Origin: Streptomyces naganishii JCM 4654
Lineage (GTDB): Bacteria; Actinomycetota; Actinomycetes; Streptomycetales; Streptomycetaceae
Assembly: GCF_014650575.1 (NCBI RefSeq)
Contig: NZ_BMVF01000009.1
Coordinates: 62,001 to 126,000 of the forward strand
Direction of reading: 5' to 3'
DNA length: 64,000 nucleotides
The notes beneath the pieces are model-generated. The model was given only the letters and a program-made list of their open reading frames with translations, was not told the origin of the DNA and did no database searches. Each line of letters opens with the position of its first letter. The first letter of the stretch is position 1. The position numbers and the translations under genes were made by a program. This document shows, in pieces, positions 42,328-50,802 of the stretch.

Positions 42328-42945
42328 ATGAACGAATCCGGCCGGGTAGAGGCCTTCAGCGACGGCGTGTTCGCCATCGCCATCACCCTGCTCATCCTGG
42401 AGATCAAGGTCCCCGAGGTCGGCGAGAACGGCGACCTGTGGCGCGCCCTGGGCGCCCAGTGGCCGTCGTACGCCGCCTACGTGGTCAGCTTCCTGGTCAT
42501 CGGCATCATGTGGATCAACCACCACCAGCTGTTCAGTTACGTCAAGCGGGTCGACCGCACGCTGATGTTCCTCAACCTGCTGGTGCTCATGGTGGTGGCC
42601 GCGGTGCCCTGGCCCACGGCCATGCTCGCCGCGTATCTGCGCGAGGACCGGACCTCGCACGTGGCCGCCGCGGTCTACAGCCTGGTCATGGTGGTGATGG
42701 CGTACACCTTCCAGGCCCTGTGGTGGCATCTCACCCGCACGGGCCACCTGTTCGACGAGCGTGTCGACGCCCCGGCCGCCCGCGCGACTCGGGTCCGCTT
42801 CGCGCTGGGCTCGCTCGCCTACCCGGTCACCGTGGGACTCGCCTTCGTATCGGCCCCGCTGACCCTGGCAGCGCACGCCCTGATCGCCCTCTACTACGGC
42901 TACAACCAGCTTCCGGTTCCGACGCGGGAGCCCGCCGGTTCCTGA
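42328..42945 (+). CDS. TMEM175-family (DUF1211) potassium-channel-like membrane protein
   Basis: A 205-residue protein with about six membrane segments. The family signature is near the N-terminus: RVEAFSDGVFAIAITLLILE (RxxxFSDGVFAIaiTLL), followed by VVSFLVIGIMWINHHQLFSY. Bacterial TMEM175 proteins form tetrameric K+ leak channels lined by the first helix. CAGGCT lies 7 bp before the ATG with no ribosome site, which suggests a leaderless transcript. Confidence 0.9.
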   Translation: MNESGRVEAFSDGVFAIAITLLILEIKVPEVGENGDLWRALGAQWPSYAAYVVSFLVIGIMWINHHQLFSYVKRVDRTLMFLNLLVLMVVAAVPWPTAMLAAYLREDRTSHVAAAVYSLVMVVMAYTFQALWWHLTRTGHLFDERVDAPAARATRVRFALGSLAYPVTVGLAFVSAPLTLAAHALIALYYGYNQLPVPTREPAGS

Positions 42946-42972
42946 GCCACTCCGCCACGGGGCGAGCGGGCC

Positions 42973-43395
42973 TCACAGGCCGAACAGCGCCGGATCCGCC
43001 GTCAGTTCCTTGAAGTGCTCCCGCGGGTCGGCGACGAGTCTGCGTGCCTTGAGGTCCATCAGCCCGCCCACCGCGGTGATCTCCGCGGCGACGGTGCCGT
43101 CCGTCTTGCGGATGGTCTGCGCGATGGTGAACGTCTTGCCCGTGCCCCACTCGAAGGCGCAGGTCACATCGACCTCGTCACCGGCGAGCAGTTCCCGCCG
43201 GTAGCGGATGGTCGTCTCCAGGGCGACCGGCCCCACGCCTGACGCCACCAGGTCCGCCTGGCCTATGCCCGCGGCCTGGAGCAGCGACCAGCGGGCGTGC
43301 TCCGCGTAGTTGAGGTAGACGGCCTGGTTGAGGTGGCCCTGCACATCGGTCTCGTACCCGCGCACGGTCACCCGGACGGAGAACGGCTCGCTCAC
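42973..43395 (-). CDS. Acyl-CoA thioesterase (4HBT hotdog fold)
   Basis: A 140-residue hotdog-fold protein: VTVRGYETDVQGHLNQAVYL followed by NYAEHARWSLLQAAG holds the Y-E-TD-xGHxNNaxY-xY-E motif of 4HBT/YbgC-type thioesterases, with the catalytic Asp. ETTIRYRRELLAGDEVDVTC and KTFTIAQTIRKTDG complete the sheet. The substrate is unknown. GTG 43395 has GAGGGAG 4 bp upstream. It is convergent with the TMEM175 gene. Confidence 0.88.
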   Translation of the reverse strand: MSEPFSVRVTVRGYETDVQGHLNQAVYLNYAEHARWSLLQAAGIGQADLVASGVGPVALETTIRYRRELLAGDEVDVTCAFEWGTGKTFTIAQTIRKTDGTVAAEITAVGGLMDLKARRLVADPREHFKELTADPALFGL

Positions 43396-43462
43396 TGCAC
43401 TCCCTCGCCTCGTACGAAAGCTCTGATCCTGTTTCTCTGCTCTCCCGATCCTGACACGCGCC

Positions 43463-44104
43463 TCACACCCTGCGGGGCGAAGCCAGCAGATACCGCGCCC
43501 GCGTACGCGGCTCCGTGTACTCGCCGGCCTGCCAGCCCGCCGCCTCCAGCGTGGCCGCGCAGGCCCGCAGTACGCCGGTGTCCGGCCCGTACACCGCGAC
43601 CGCCTCGGGCTGTGGAGTCGCCCGCACCCGGTAGCCGTCGCCCCCCGGTCCCGCCGCACGGTGACCCGCCGCCTCCAGGGCGAGTGCGGCGGCCTGCACC
43701 AGATGAGCGCGCTCCCAGCCGCAGGGCCGGCCGGTGTCCGCGTCCGGGTTGGTCATCCGGCGCAGCTCCAGCAGCCCCTGCCACGCGCTGTGCACCTCGC
43801 GGGCCCGTGCGGGACCGTCCTCCGCCGCCGTCCCCGCGTCCTCGTCCCCGCCGACGCGCGCGGCGAACACGCCCGTACGGGCCGCAGGACCCGGTTCCCC
43901 GGCACCGGGCGCACCGGGCGCCGCCTCACGTATCCGATGACCGGCAGGCGTCAGGAAATGATCGTGCGGCGGCCGCGGATGCCGGAAGACGAGCCCGCGC
44001 TTCACCAGCCCCGCCAGCTGGGACTCGGTCCCCCTGACCCGCCCGGTCCCGGGATCGGCGCCGTCGATGACGCGCCGCTGCGCGGCGGTCGGCACTCGTG
44101 TCAC
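43463..44104 (-). CDS. Conserved hypothetical protein with winged-helix-like N-domain
   Basis: A 213-residue protein. The N-terminal 60 residues (PTAAQRRVIDGADPGTGRVR, SQLAGLVKRGLVFRHPRPPH, DHFLTPAGHRIRE) look like a small winged-helix fold of the sort seen in MarR-like proteins, with the wing ending FLTPAGH. The C-terminal half (HLVQAAALALEAAGHRAAG and VLRACAATLEAAGWQAGEYT) shows two similar alpha-beta units. I do not recognise a named family. GTG 44104 has GGAGGAG 6 bp upstream. The gene is monocistronic in appearance. Confidence 0.65.
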   Translation of the reverse strand: MTRVPTAAQRRVIDGADPGTGRVRGTESQLAGLVKRGLVFRHPRPPHDHFLTPAGHRIREAAPGAPGAGEPGPAARTGVFAARVGGDEDAGTAAEDGPARAREVHSAWQGLLELRRMTNPDADTGRPCGWERAHLVQAAALALEAAGHRAAGPGGDGYRVRATPQPEAVAVYGPDTGVLRACAATLEAAGWQAGEYTEPRTRARYLLASPRRV

Positions 44105-44206
44105 GACGCACTCCTCCCCGTTGCCGATGGTCGTGCGGCCCACTTGAAGACTACGGCCCACCACTGACAACGCCCCCGCCACGAGCCCCGGGGCCCGGTC
44201 CCCGGG

Positions 44207-44812
44207 CTACGCCTGGGGCGTGGGCCTGATGTTCCAGCCCGCGATCACCGGGCGGCCGTGTTCCGTGCCGAGGCGGCACACCGTGCCCGTGGCCAGCTGG
44301 AAGAGGGCGCCGGCCTCGGGCGCCAGGCCCAGCCTGCGGGCGGTGAGGACGCGCAGGAAGTGGCCGTGGGCCACGAGCAGGACGACTCCCTCGGTGTTGG
44401 CGAGCGCGGCGTCGACCTTGCTCAGCACGCGGTCGGCGCGCTCCCCGACCTGTTCCGGGGTCTCCCCGGGGTGCGCCGGGGGCCCCGGCACCACCCCGTC
44501 GGTGAACAGGAACCAGCCGGGCCGGGTGCGCTGGATCTCGACGGTGGTGACGCCCTCGTAGCCGCCGTAGTCCCACTCGCGCAGGTCCGAGTCGACGCGG
44601 GCGTCCTGGACGCCGATCAGCTCGGCCGTCTCCCGGGCCCGCTGGAGCGGGCTCACGAACACCGCGCCGATGCGGTGCGAACGGATCAGCGGCACCAGTC
44701 GGCGCGCCTCCTCGCGGCCCCGCTCGGTCAGCGGCACGTCCGTGTACCCGGTGTGCCGCCCGGACCTCGACCACTCGGTCTCGCCGTGGCGGACGAGAAA
44801 GAGATCACCCAC
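44207..44812 (-). CDS. Histidine phosphatase superfamily protein (phosphoglycerate mutase-like)
   Basis: A 201-residue protein with the phosphohistidine motif FLVRHGETEWSRSGRHTGYT, SPLQRARETAEL (second Arg), DSDLREWDYGGYEG (Glu) and the second His in VVLLVAHGHFLRV. This is a GpmB/PhoE-type broad-specificity phosphatase rather than a glycolytic mutase. GTG 44812 is preceded by a GGAACG-type site. Substrates are not predictable. Confidence 0.9.
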   Translation of the reverse strand: MGDLFLVRHGETEWSRSGRHTGYTDVPLTERGREEARRLVPLIRSHRIGAVFVSPLQRARETAELIGVQDARVDSDLREWDYGGYEGVTTVEIQRTRPGWFLFTDGVVPGPPAHPGETPEQVGERADRVLSKVDAALANTEGVVLLVAHGHFLRVLTARRLGLAPEAGALFQLATGTVCRLGTEHGRPVIAGWNIRPTPQA

Positions 44813-44909
44813 GCCGTCGTTCCGTCCCGTCGTCCCTTCCTGACACGTGCGTCAGCAGCCTGCCACACCCGCCCCCGGCCCCGCAGGGCGGACTGCGCCG
44901 GACGGGGCG

Positions 44910-45060
44910 GGGCACGGCAGGGGCCGCCCCGGTCGCGCGGCAGGGGCCGCCCCGGTCGCCCGGCGGGGCACCGAGCGGCCCCCGTGGCCCGGCGCGGCAC
45001 CGGGCGGTCCCCCGTGGCCCGGCGCGGCACCGAGTGGCCTCGCGTCGTCCGGCGAGCGCG
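44910..45060. repeat. Short GC-rich tandem repeats between the phosphatase and aminotransferase genes
   Basis: The 248-bp gap 44813-45060 has no gene. It holds two copies of CGGCAGGGGCCGCCCCGGTCG and then about three copies of a 30-bp unit of the form GGCACCGAGCGGCCCCCGTGGCCCGGCGC (core CGTGGCCCGGCGCGGCAC at about 44983 and 45013). Copies are imperfect. Confidence 0.6.
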
Positions 45061-46269
45061 CTACTGTCGGTAGCCGCTGAGGAAGCGGCCGATCCGGCCG
45101 ATCGCCGTCTCCAGGACGTCGGCGTGCGGCAGCGTGAGGATGCGGAAGTGGTCCGGGGCGGGCCAGTTGAAGCCGGTGCCCTGGACGACCTGGATCTTCT
45201 CGCGCAGCAGCAGGTCGAGCACGAACCGCTCGTCGTCGTGGATGCGGTGCACCTTGGGGTCGAGGCGCGCGAAGGCGTACAGCGCGCCCTTGGGCTTCAC
45301 GCAGGACACGCCCGGGATCTCGTTGAGCTTCTCCCAGGCCACATCGCGCTGTTCGTGCAACCGCCCGCCGGGCGCGGTGAGTTCCGTGATCGACTGGCGC
45401 CCGCCGAGCGCGGCCTGGATGGCGTACTGCGCGGGCGCGTTGGCGCACAGACGCATGGAGGCCAGCATGGTCAGGCCCTCCAGGTAGTCCTTCGCGTGCT
45501 GCCTGGGCCCGCTCACCACCAGCCACCCGGAGCGGAAGCCCGCGACGCGGTAGGTCTTGGACAGTCCGCAGAAGGTGAGGACCACCAGGTCCGGGGCGAG
45601 CGCGGCGGCGCTGTGGTGCACGGCGCCGTCGTAGAGGATCTGGTCGTAGATCTCGTCGGCGAAGACCATCAGGCCGTGCCGGCGGGCGAGGTCGAGGATG
45701 CCCTCGATGATCTCCTTCGGGTAGACCGCGCCGGTGGGGTTGTTCGGGTTGATGATCACCACGGCCTTGGTGCGGTCGGTGATCTTCGAGGCCATGTCGT
45801 CCAGGTCCGGGTACCAGTCGGCCTGTTCGTCGCACAGGTAGTGCACCGCCTTGCCGCCGGCCAGGGTCGTGACGGCCGTCCAGAGCGGGAAGTCCGGCGC
45901 GGGGATGAGGATTTCGTCGCCGTCCTCCACCAGCGCCTGTACGGCCATCGACACCAGCTCCGAGACGCCGTTGCCGAGGAACACGTCGTCGACGCCCACC
46001 TCCAGCCCGCGCTCCTGATAGCGCTGGGCCACCGCACGGCGGGCGGAGAGGACACCGCGCGAGTCGGTGTAGCCGTGCGCCCGCGGCAGCATCCGGATCA
46101 TGTCCTGGAGGATCTCCTCGGGCGCCTCGAAGCCGAAGAGCGCGGGGTTGCCCGTGTTCAGGCGGAGCACGCTGTGGCCCGCCTCCTCCAGCGCGTTGGC
46201 GTGCTCGATCACCGGACCGCGGATCTCGTAGCAGACCTCGCTGAGCTTGCTCGACTGCCGGAACTCCAT
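45061..46269 (-). CDS. Pyridoxal-phosphate aminotransferase (class I, AlaA-like)
   Basis: A 402-residue fold-type I aminotransferase. The N-terminal EIRGPVIEHANALEEAGHSV is characteristic of the AlaA alanine/valine-pyruvate group. PLP features: GNGVSELVSM, IINPNNPTGAVYP, VFADEIYDQILYDG (Asp) and the Schiff-base Lys in TFCGLSKTYRVAGFRSGW. The likely reaction is transfer between alanine/pyruvate and glutamate/2-oxoglutarate; kynurenine or other substrates cannot be excluded. ATG 46269 has GGAGGGGA 8 bp upstream; ATG 46290 lacks a site. It is divergent from the HxlR regulator, with paired dyads between them. Confidence 0.92.
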   Translation of the reverse strand: MEFRQSSKLSEVCYEIRGPVIEHANALEEAGHSVLRLNTGNPALFGFEAPEEILQDMIRMLPRAHGYTDSRGVLSARRAVAQRYQERGLEVGVDDVFLGNGVSELVSMAVQALVEDGDEILIPAPDFPLWTAVTTLAGGKAVHYLCDEQADWYPDLDDMASKITDRTKAVVIINPNNPTGAVYPKEIIEGILDLARRHGLMVFADEIYDQILYDGAVHHSAAALAPDLVVLTFCGLSKTYRVAGFRSGWLVVSGPRQHAKDYLEGLTMLASMRLCANAPAQYAIQAALGGRQSITELTAPGGRLHEQRDVAWEKLNEIPGVSCVKPKGALYAFARLDPKVHRIHDDERFVLDLLLREKIQVVQGTGFNWPAPDHFRILTLPHADVLETAIGRIGRFLSGYRQ

Positions 46270-46299
46270 GCGTCGCTTCCCCTCCGCCATCAGGTGTTG

Positions 46300-46335
46300 C
46301 TTGGTTTTACCAAGTTCGAGCTTGGAAAGTCCAAC
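46300..46335. promoter_or_regulatory. Paired dyads in the aminotransferase/HxlR divergent promoter
   Basis: CTTGGTTTTACCAAG (46300-46314) is a perfect CTTGG-N5-CCAAG, and CTTGGAAAGTCCAAC (46321-46335) is a near-copy. They are separated by 6 bp, a 21-bp centre spacing. They lie between divergent genes, so the HxlR protein probably binds here to control itself and the aminotransferase. The sequence differs from the AllR-type sites. Confidence 0.65.
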
Positions 46336-46356
46336 AACATGTCTAGACTGCGTCGC

Positions 46357-46992
46357 ATGTCACCTCGCCGAAGCTACGACCAGTACTGCTCCGCCGCCCG
46401 CGCGCTCGACGCCGTCGGCGACCGCTGGACCCTGCTGATCGTCCGGGAGTTGCTGGCCGGCCCGCGCCGCTACACGGACCTGCACGCCGACCTGCCCGGA
46501 GTGAGCACCGACGTGCTCGCCTCGCGGCTGAAGGACATGGAGCGCGACGGACTCGCCACCCGGCGCAGGCTGCCCCCGCCCGCCGCCGCCTTCGTCTACG
46601 AACTCACCGAGCGCGGCACCGCGTTGCTGCCCGTGCTCCAGGCGCTGGGGGAGTGGGGGGAGAGCGAACTCGGTGAGCCGCGCCCCACCGACGCGGTGCG
46701 CGCCCACTGGTTCGCCCTGCCGCTGCTGCGCGCGCTGGAGGGCGAGGGTGTCGTCGAAGTGCGTCTGGAGGAGGGGGACTTCCACCTGTACGTGGGCGCG
46801 CAGCACGGGCCCGTCTACGGGGACGGGCCGGCCCCGGGCGAGCCGGACGCCCGGCTGGTGCTGGACTCGCCGACCTGCACGGCCCTCGCCCGGGGGGAGC
46901 TGAGCCTGGCGGACGCGGTGCGCGCGGGACGGATCGAGGTGTCCGGCGAGGGCACGCCGGCGAAGGCGCTGCGCGCCCTGCGGGAGGAATGA
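46357..46992 (+). CDS. HxlR-family winged-helix regulator with C-terminal SCP2-like extension
   Basis: About 211 residues. The HxlR HTH is RSYDQYCSAARALDAVGDRW followed by TLLIVRELLAGPRRYTDLHA, GVSTDVLASRLKDMERDGLA and TRRRLPPPAAAFVYELTERG. Cys11 is in the position used for redox sensing by some HxlR proteins. The C-terminal 90 residues (a sterol-carrier-like region with LVLDSPTCTALARGELSLAD) are typical of the longer actinobacterial form. The start is uncertain: ATG 46357 gives the standard N-terminus, ATG 46339 is in frame and lies within 4 bp of the operator pair. Confidence 0.88.
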   Translation: MSPRRSYDQYCSAARALDAVGDRWTLLIVRELLAGPRRYTDLHADLPGVSTDVLASRLKDMERDGLATRRRLPPPAAAFVYELTERGTALLPVLQALGEWGESELGEPRPTDAVRAHWFALPLLRALEGEGVVEVRLEEGDFHLYVGAQHGPVYGDGPAPGEPDARLVLDSPTCTALARGELSLADAVRAGRIEVSGEGTPAKALRALREE

Positions 46993-46993
46993 C

Positions 46994-47025
46994 GGAAGGC
47001 CCGCTCCCTCAGGAACGGGCCTTCC
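46994..47025. terminator. Bidirectional terminator after the HxlR gene
   Basis: Perfect 10-bp arms GGAAGGCCCG (46994-47003) and CGGGCCTTCC (47016-47025) surround a 12-nt loop. It lies between convergent genes, 1 bp after one stop and 22 bp before the other. Confidence 0.85.
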
Positions 47026-47047
47026 ACCACCGGCGCATGACTGCTTG

Positions 47048-47911
47048 TCAGGCTCCCGGCGGCACCCGCGTCGGCCGGCCCGAACCGCGCGTCAGCGCGT
47101 AGCCGCCGATGCCCGCGAGGGCGGCCAGCACGGCGCCGATCCCCGTCCACACCCACCGGTCGGACCACCAGCCGGACGACCAGCCGCCGTCCGGCTCGAT
47201 GCTGGAGAGCACCGCCGCCTTCTTGGAACCGGAGCCGGATCCGGAGCTGGACCCGGAGTCCGACCCGGACCCGGAGTCACTCCCGCTCTGCCGCGAGGTC
47301 ACCGCGACGCCCGGCACCAGCGGCTGCGCCAGCGAGCCGTCCACCGCGGCCGCGCCGCCGATGTCCTTGGAGTCGACCCGCACCTCGGCGCTCACCGGCA
47401 GACCGAGGTCGGAGGGCTGAAGGCCCACCGCCGTCAGCCGGATGTAGTACGTGCCCGGCAGCGGGTCGTTGGACCACGCCTCCGACCAGGCGCGGACCGT
47501 GCGCAGCACGCACGCGAGCTCCACCGAGGCGGTGCCCTGCGCGGCGGTGCGCGTCTGGGCGCCGTACTGGCACGACTGGCGGCGCCGCAGACCGTCGTAG
47601 ACGTCGATCTGCCAGGTCTGCGACGCGTGCGTCCCGGGCAGCTTCACCGTCGCCCGGACGGTGGGGCGCACGCCGGCGTCCGCGGGGAACGACCAGTACA
47701 GGTAGTCGCCGGCGGCGGCGCTCGCGGTGGCCCGCTGCCCCTGCTCGATCTCCGTCGCCGTACGGAACGACGTACCGGCCTGCGTCGGCGTCTTCGAGTC
47801 GCCCGAGGGGCTCGGGGAGGGGGTGGAGTCCGCCGCCGCGGGGCCGGCGGCCACCGCCCCGAGGGTGAGGAGCGCGGCGGTCAGTGCGCCCAGTGCTCTT
47901 GTGATCCGCAT
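47048..47911 (-). CDS. Secreted, C-terminally membrane-anchored protein of unknown function
   Basis: A 287-residue protein. A signal peptide (MRITRALGALTAALLTLGAV, cleaved near AAADS), an extracellular domain (about residues 35-225, with a lone Cys pair QSC and ELACVLR), a Ser/Gly repeat linker (SGSDSGSGSDSGSSSGSGSG) and one C-terminal helix (WTGIGAVLAALAGIGGYALT) ending in a basic tail. The domain is all-beta in appearance (YLYWSFPADAGVRPTVRATV, GTYYIRLTAVGLQPSDLGLP), like carbohydrate-binding or pre-peptidase folds. It overlaps the upstream VWA gene by 1 bp (TGATG), so the two are coupled and likely partners. Confidence 0.75.
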   Translation of the reverse strand: MRITRALGALTAALLTLGAVAAGPAAADSTPSPSPSGDSKTPTQAGTSFRTATEIEQGQRATASAAAGDYLYWSFPADAGVRPTVRATVKLPGTHASQTWQIDVYDGLRRRQSCQYGAQTRTAAQGTASVELACVLRTVRAWSEAWSNDPLPGTYYIRLTAVGLQPSDLGLPVSAEVRVDSKDIGGAAAVDGSLAQPLVPGVAVTSRQSGSDSGSGSDSGSSSGSGSGSKKAAVLSSIEPDGGWSSGWWSDRWVWTGIGAVLAALAGIGGYALTRGSGRPTRVPPGA

Positions 47912-49176
47912 CAGTTGGTCCTCCAGACCGCGATCCGCCAGCGTGACACCCAGCCCCACAGCAGTCCGGCGAGGAAGCCGGTCAGTACGAGCACGCCGAG
48001 CAGCCACCAGCCGCGGCCCAGGCCGAAGGCGGCCACGTCGGCGGCCTTGGCCGGCCCGTCCACCACGTCCACGGTCAGTTCCAGCGGCAGGCCGGGCGTG
48101 GTCTTCACGCCCGGCGCGGCCGAGAAGGAGTTGGTGACCTGCAGGCACACGGTCTCGGCCGGGGCGTTGTCGTCGTCGCTCCCGGGCCGCGGGTAGCGCA
48201 GGCCGGTGGATATCACGTCGGTGCGGCCGTTGCCCGCCGCCTCACCGCGCACGATCTCCCGGCCGTGCACGGTCACCGCGCGCAGCAGCACCCCGTAGTC
48301 GGGGTTCACGGTGCGGTCGTCGGCCACGCTCACCGAAGCGCGCAGCTCCTGCCCGGGGTTGACGTCCACCCGGTACCAGCGCTGCTGCCCGAACTCCTCG
48401 CGGTCGGTGTAGAGGCCCGACTTGAGCGCGGGCGCCCTGGTGCAGTCGGCGGCGCCCTCGGTGGCCACCGGCGTCACCACCGGGTCGGCGGCCCGGTCGA
48501 CCAACTGGCCGACCCGGTTGCTGAGTTGCTCCTTGTGCTGTACGGAGGTGTAGGTGCCGCCGGTCGCGTCCGCGATGCAGCTGAGCTGGTCGCGGGTCTT
48601 GGCGTCCGGCACCAGGCCGAGGGTGTCGATGGTCAGGCCGACGCCCTTGGCGGCGATCTCGCGGGCCACCTCGCAGGGGTCCAGCGGCTGGCAGGTGTCC
48701 TCGCCGTCACTGATCAGCACGATACGGCGGGTGCCGTTGCCCCCCTGGAGGTCGTCGGCCGCCTTCAGGAGCGCGGGTCCGATGGGGGTCCAGCCGGTCG
48801 GGGTCAGCGTCGCGACGGCGGTCTTGGCGTCGGTGCGGTTCAGCGGGCCGACCGGGTAGAGCTGGGCGGTGTCCTTGCAACCCGTCTTGCGGTCGTCGCC
48901 GCGGTAGTTGGCGCCGAGGGTGCGGATGCCGAGCTGGACGTCCTCGGGCGTGGCGTCGAGGACCTCGTTGAACGCCTGCTTGGCCGCGGCCATGCGCGTG
49001 CCCCCGTCGATGTCCCGCGTCCGCATGGAGCCGCTGACGTCCAGGACGAGTTCGACCTTGGGGGCGGCCTGGCCGTCGGTCTCGTCGGCGACGGCGCCGG
49101 CGGGCAGGGCGAACCCGGCCGTCAGGGCGGCGAGCAGAGCACAGACTCCCGCCGCCAGCCGTTGTCTTGTGATCAT
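47911..49176 (-). CDS. Secreted von Willebrand factor A-domain protein with C-terminal membrane anchor
   Basis: A 421-residue protein. Signal peptide residues 1-30, then a VWA domain with an intact MIDAS: VELVLDVSGSMRTRD (DxSxS), the Thr in TLTPTGWTPIGPALLKAADD and the Asp in RIVLISDGEDTC. A second beta domain follows (about residues 240-370, WYRVDVNPGQELRASVSVAD), similar in style to the partner protein. One helix (GWWLLGVLVLTGFLAGLLWG) and a short basic tail anchor it. VWA domains bind protein or matrix ligands through Mg. It is the first gene of a two-gene unit; a role in surface adhesion or envelope assembly is inference. Confidence 0.85.
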   Translation of the reverse strand: MITRQRLAAGVCALLAALTAGFALPAGAVADETDGQAAPKVELVLDVSGSMRTRDIDGGTRMAAAKQAFNEVLDATPEDVQLGIRTLGANYRGDDRKTGCKDTAQLYPVGPLNRTDAKTAVATLTPTGWTPIGPALLKAADDLQGGNGTRRIVLISDGEDTCQPLDPCEVAREIAAKGVGLTIDTLGLVPDAKTRDQLSCIADATGGTYTSVQHKEQLSNRVGQLVDRAADPVVTPVATEGAADCTRAPALKSGLYTDREEFGQQRWYRVDVNPGQELRASVSVADDRTVNPDYGVLLRAVTVHGREIVRGEAAGNGRTDVISTGLRYPRPGSDDDNAPAETVCLQVTNSFSAAPGVKTTPGLPLELTVDVVDGPAKAADVAAFGLGRGWWLLGVLVLTGFLAGLLWGWVSRWRIAVWRTN

Positions 49177-49185
49177 CGGCGGATC

Positions 49186-50718
49186 TTATTGACCGGACGC
49201 GCGCGGCTCCAAAACGAGCGGGTTGGGCAGCTCGGTCCACTGGTCGCCGGGAGTCCCGGGCGACAGCCTCATCAGCGTCAACGCCTTGGTTGGCACCGGA
49301 TCCTGACGCAGCGACAGCACGTCCGGTGTGCGCGGCAGATCCCGTACGGCCGGCTCCAGGGCCGCACCCAGCGCCGGCCCCGAACCCGCCGCGCCGGCCA
49401 GCGCCCCCGCGACCAGGGAGCCGAACAGCTTGCGGCGCAGGGCCACCGGGTCGTCGGTGAGGTTCCTGGCGGGCAGGTCGGGCACGGGGATGCCGTGCCG
49501 GGCCAGCCGGGCGGGGCTGACGCGGATGTCGGCGAGGTCGCGGTAGACCAGGCGCAGCGGCTCGCCCGACCCGGAGAGGACCACCAGCAGGTTCTGACCG
49601 TGCGCCTCCAGGGCCACGCCCAGCTCCAGCAGCCGCAGCCCGGCGGTGAGCGCCAGCCGGGTGAATGCGGCCAACCAGCCCGGGGAGTGAGGCAGTTCCG
49701 TGGCGGCGAGGGCCGCCACCGGCAGTACGTGCTCGCCGGGGCCCGCGCAGGCGCGTGGCGACTCGCGCCACAGCGCCGCGAGGTCCGGGGAGCCGGCCGC
49801 GATCGCGGCCGGTGTGCGGGTGATCCCGAGCAGGCCGTCCGTGCGTCCGGCCAGAACCTGCCCGAACTCCGACAGCGCCGCCGACGCGGCGACCGAGCCG
49901 ACCGAGATGTCCCGCACCGAGGAGGTCAACCGGGCGGTGAGCGCCGTCTTGACGTGCGGCCCGCCGGGCAGCGCCAGGGTGCGCAGCGACATCAGCGGGT
50001 GGGCGGTGAGCGCGCGTTCCTCGCGGGGCCGCTTGAGCACGTGCGCCGCCTGCCAGGGATGCACCGGCACGAGCAGCCGCCGCCCGTCGCGCAGTTCCTC
50101 GGGCCAGACCCCCGACACCAGGCACTCCTCCCGCGCCACCGGCAGCAGACCCAGCTCCACCGAAGGACGGTGCTCCGGCCCGTACGCCAGCTGCTCGGCC
50201 ACCGAGAAACCGGGCCGCGCACGGCAGTTCGGATGGAAGGGGTGACCGTCGACCACCCGCTGCTCCCACTGCCAGTCCTCGGCGGGCCACTCGTTCGGGT
50301 GGGCACCGGACGGGGCCGGCTGATCGGCGCGCGACAGCGCCAAGGAGGCGACGCTGTGGGCCAGTTCGGCCGCCAAGGCGTCACCGTGCGGCACGGCGAG
50401 GGCCGTTGCCAGGGCCGCCGGATCGTCGTAGGGCGTTCCGTCGAGGTGTACGACCGTCACGTAGGCCGCCGTGGCGTACGGATCCGCCGGCGGCCCGCTG
50501 AGCCGGCGGCCGTCGCGAAGCCGCAGGACCAGCGCGTCCCGGCCCCGCTCCCGGCCGGTGATCCACGGCAGCGGCTCATGGGCGAGGGCCCGCCACAGCC
50601 GGGACAGCACGGCGGCCCGCGCACCGCGCAGCTCCTGCGCGTACCGTGGCACGAGTCCGGGGCGCACGGCGGCCAGCTCCTCGGCGACCTCTGCCTCGGC
50701 GGTGGGGGGACGGTGCAC
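49186..50718 (-). CDS. IucA/IucC-family NIS siderophore synthetase
   Basis: A 510-residue NRPS-independent siderophore synthetase. Family features include the ATP/substrate site VDGHPFHPNCRARPGFS, LLVPVHPWQAAHVLK, KTALTARLTSSVRDISVGSV, ALEAHGQNLLVVLSGSGEPL and VYRDLADIRV followed by a FhuF-like C-terminal segment. These enzymes adenylate a carboxylate (usually citrate or a dicarboxylate) and condense it with an amine or alcohol. The Arg/Asn-rich HPNCRARPG differs from the sister gene, implying a different substrate type. GTG 50718 has GGAGGA 8 bp upstream. It is divergent from the second synthetase. Confidence 0.9.
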   Translation of the reverse strand: MHRPPTAEAEVAEELAAVRPGLVPRYAQELRGARAAVLSRLWRALAHEPLPWITGRERGRDALVLRLRDGRRLSGPPADPYATAAYVTVVHLDGTPYDDPAALATALAVPHGDALAAELAHSVASLALSRADQPAPSGAHPNEWPAEDWQWEQRVVDGHPFHPNCRARPGFSVAEQLAYGPEHRPSVELGLLPVAREECLVSGVWPEELRDGRRLLVPVHPWQAAHVLKRPREERALTAHPLMSLRTLALPGGPHVKTALTARLTSSVRDISVGSVAASAALSEFGQVLAGRTDGLLGITRTPAAIAAGSPDLAALWRESPRACAGPGEHVLPVAALAATELPHSPGWLAAFTRLALTAGLRLLELGVALEAHGQNLLVVLSGSGEPLRLVYRDLADIRVSPARLARHGIPVPDLPARNLTDDPVALRRKLFGSLVAGALAGAAGSGPALGAALEPAVRDLPRTPDVLSLRQDPVPTKALTLMRLSPGTPGDQWTELPNPLVLEPRASGQ

Positions 50719-50802
50719 GGTCGGGCTCCTCCGGAAACGGTCGGGCGTCACGGTAGCGGGCGCCGGGCGGACATACTGATCACCTTCGCACCGTGTGGAC
50801 GT

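Noticed and set aside
48265..50802. The 5' part of a 1357-codon plus-strand frame
   Set aside because: It is antisense to the VWA and first NIS genes; the real gene starts at 50803.
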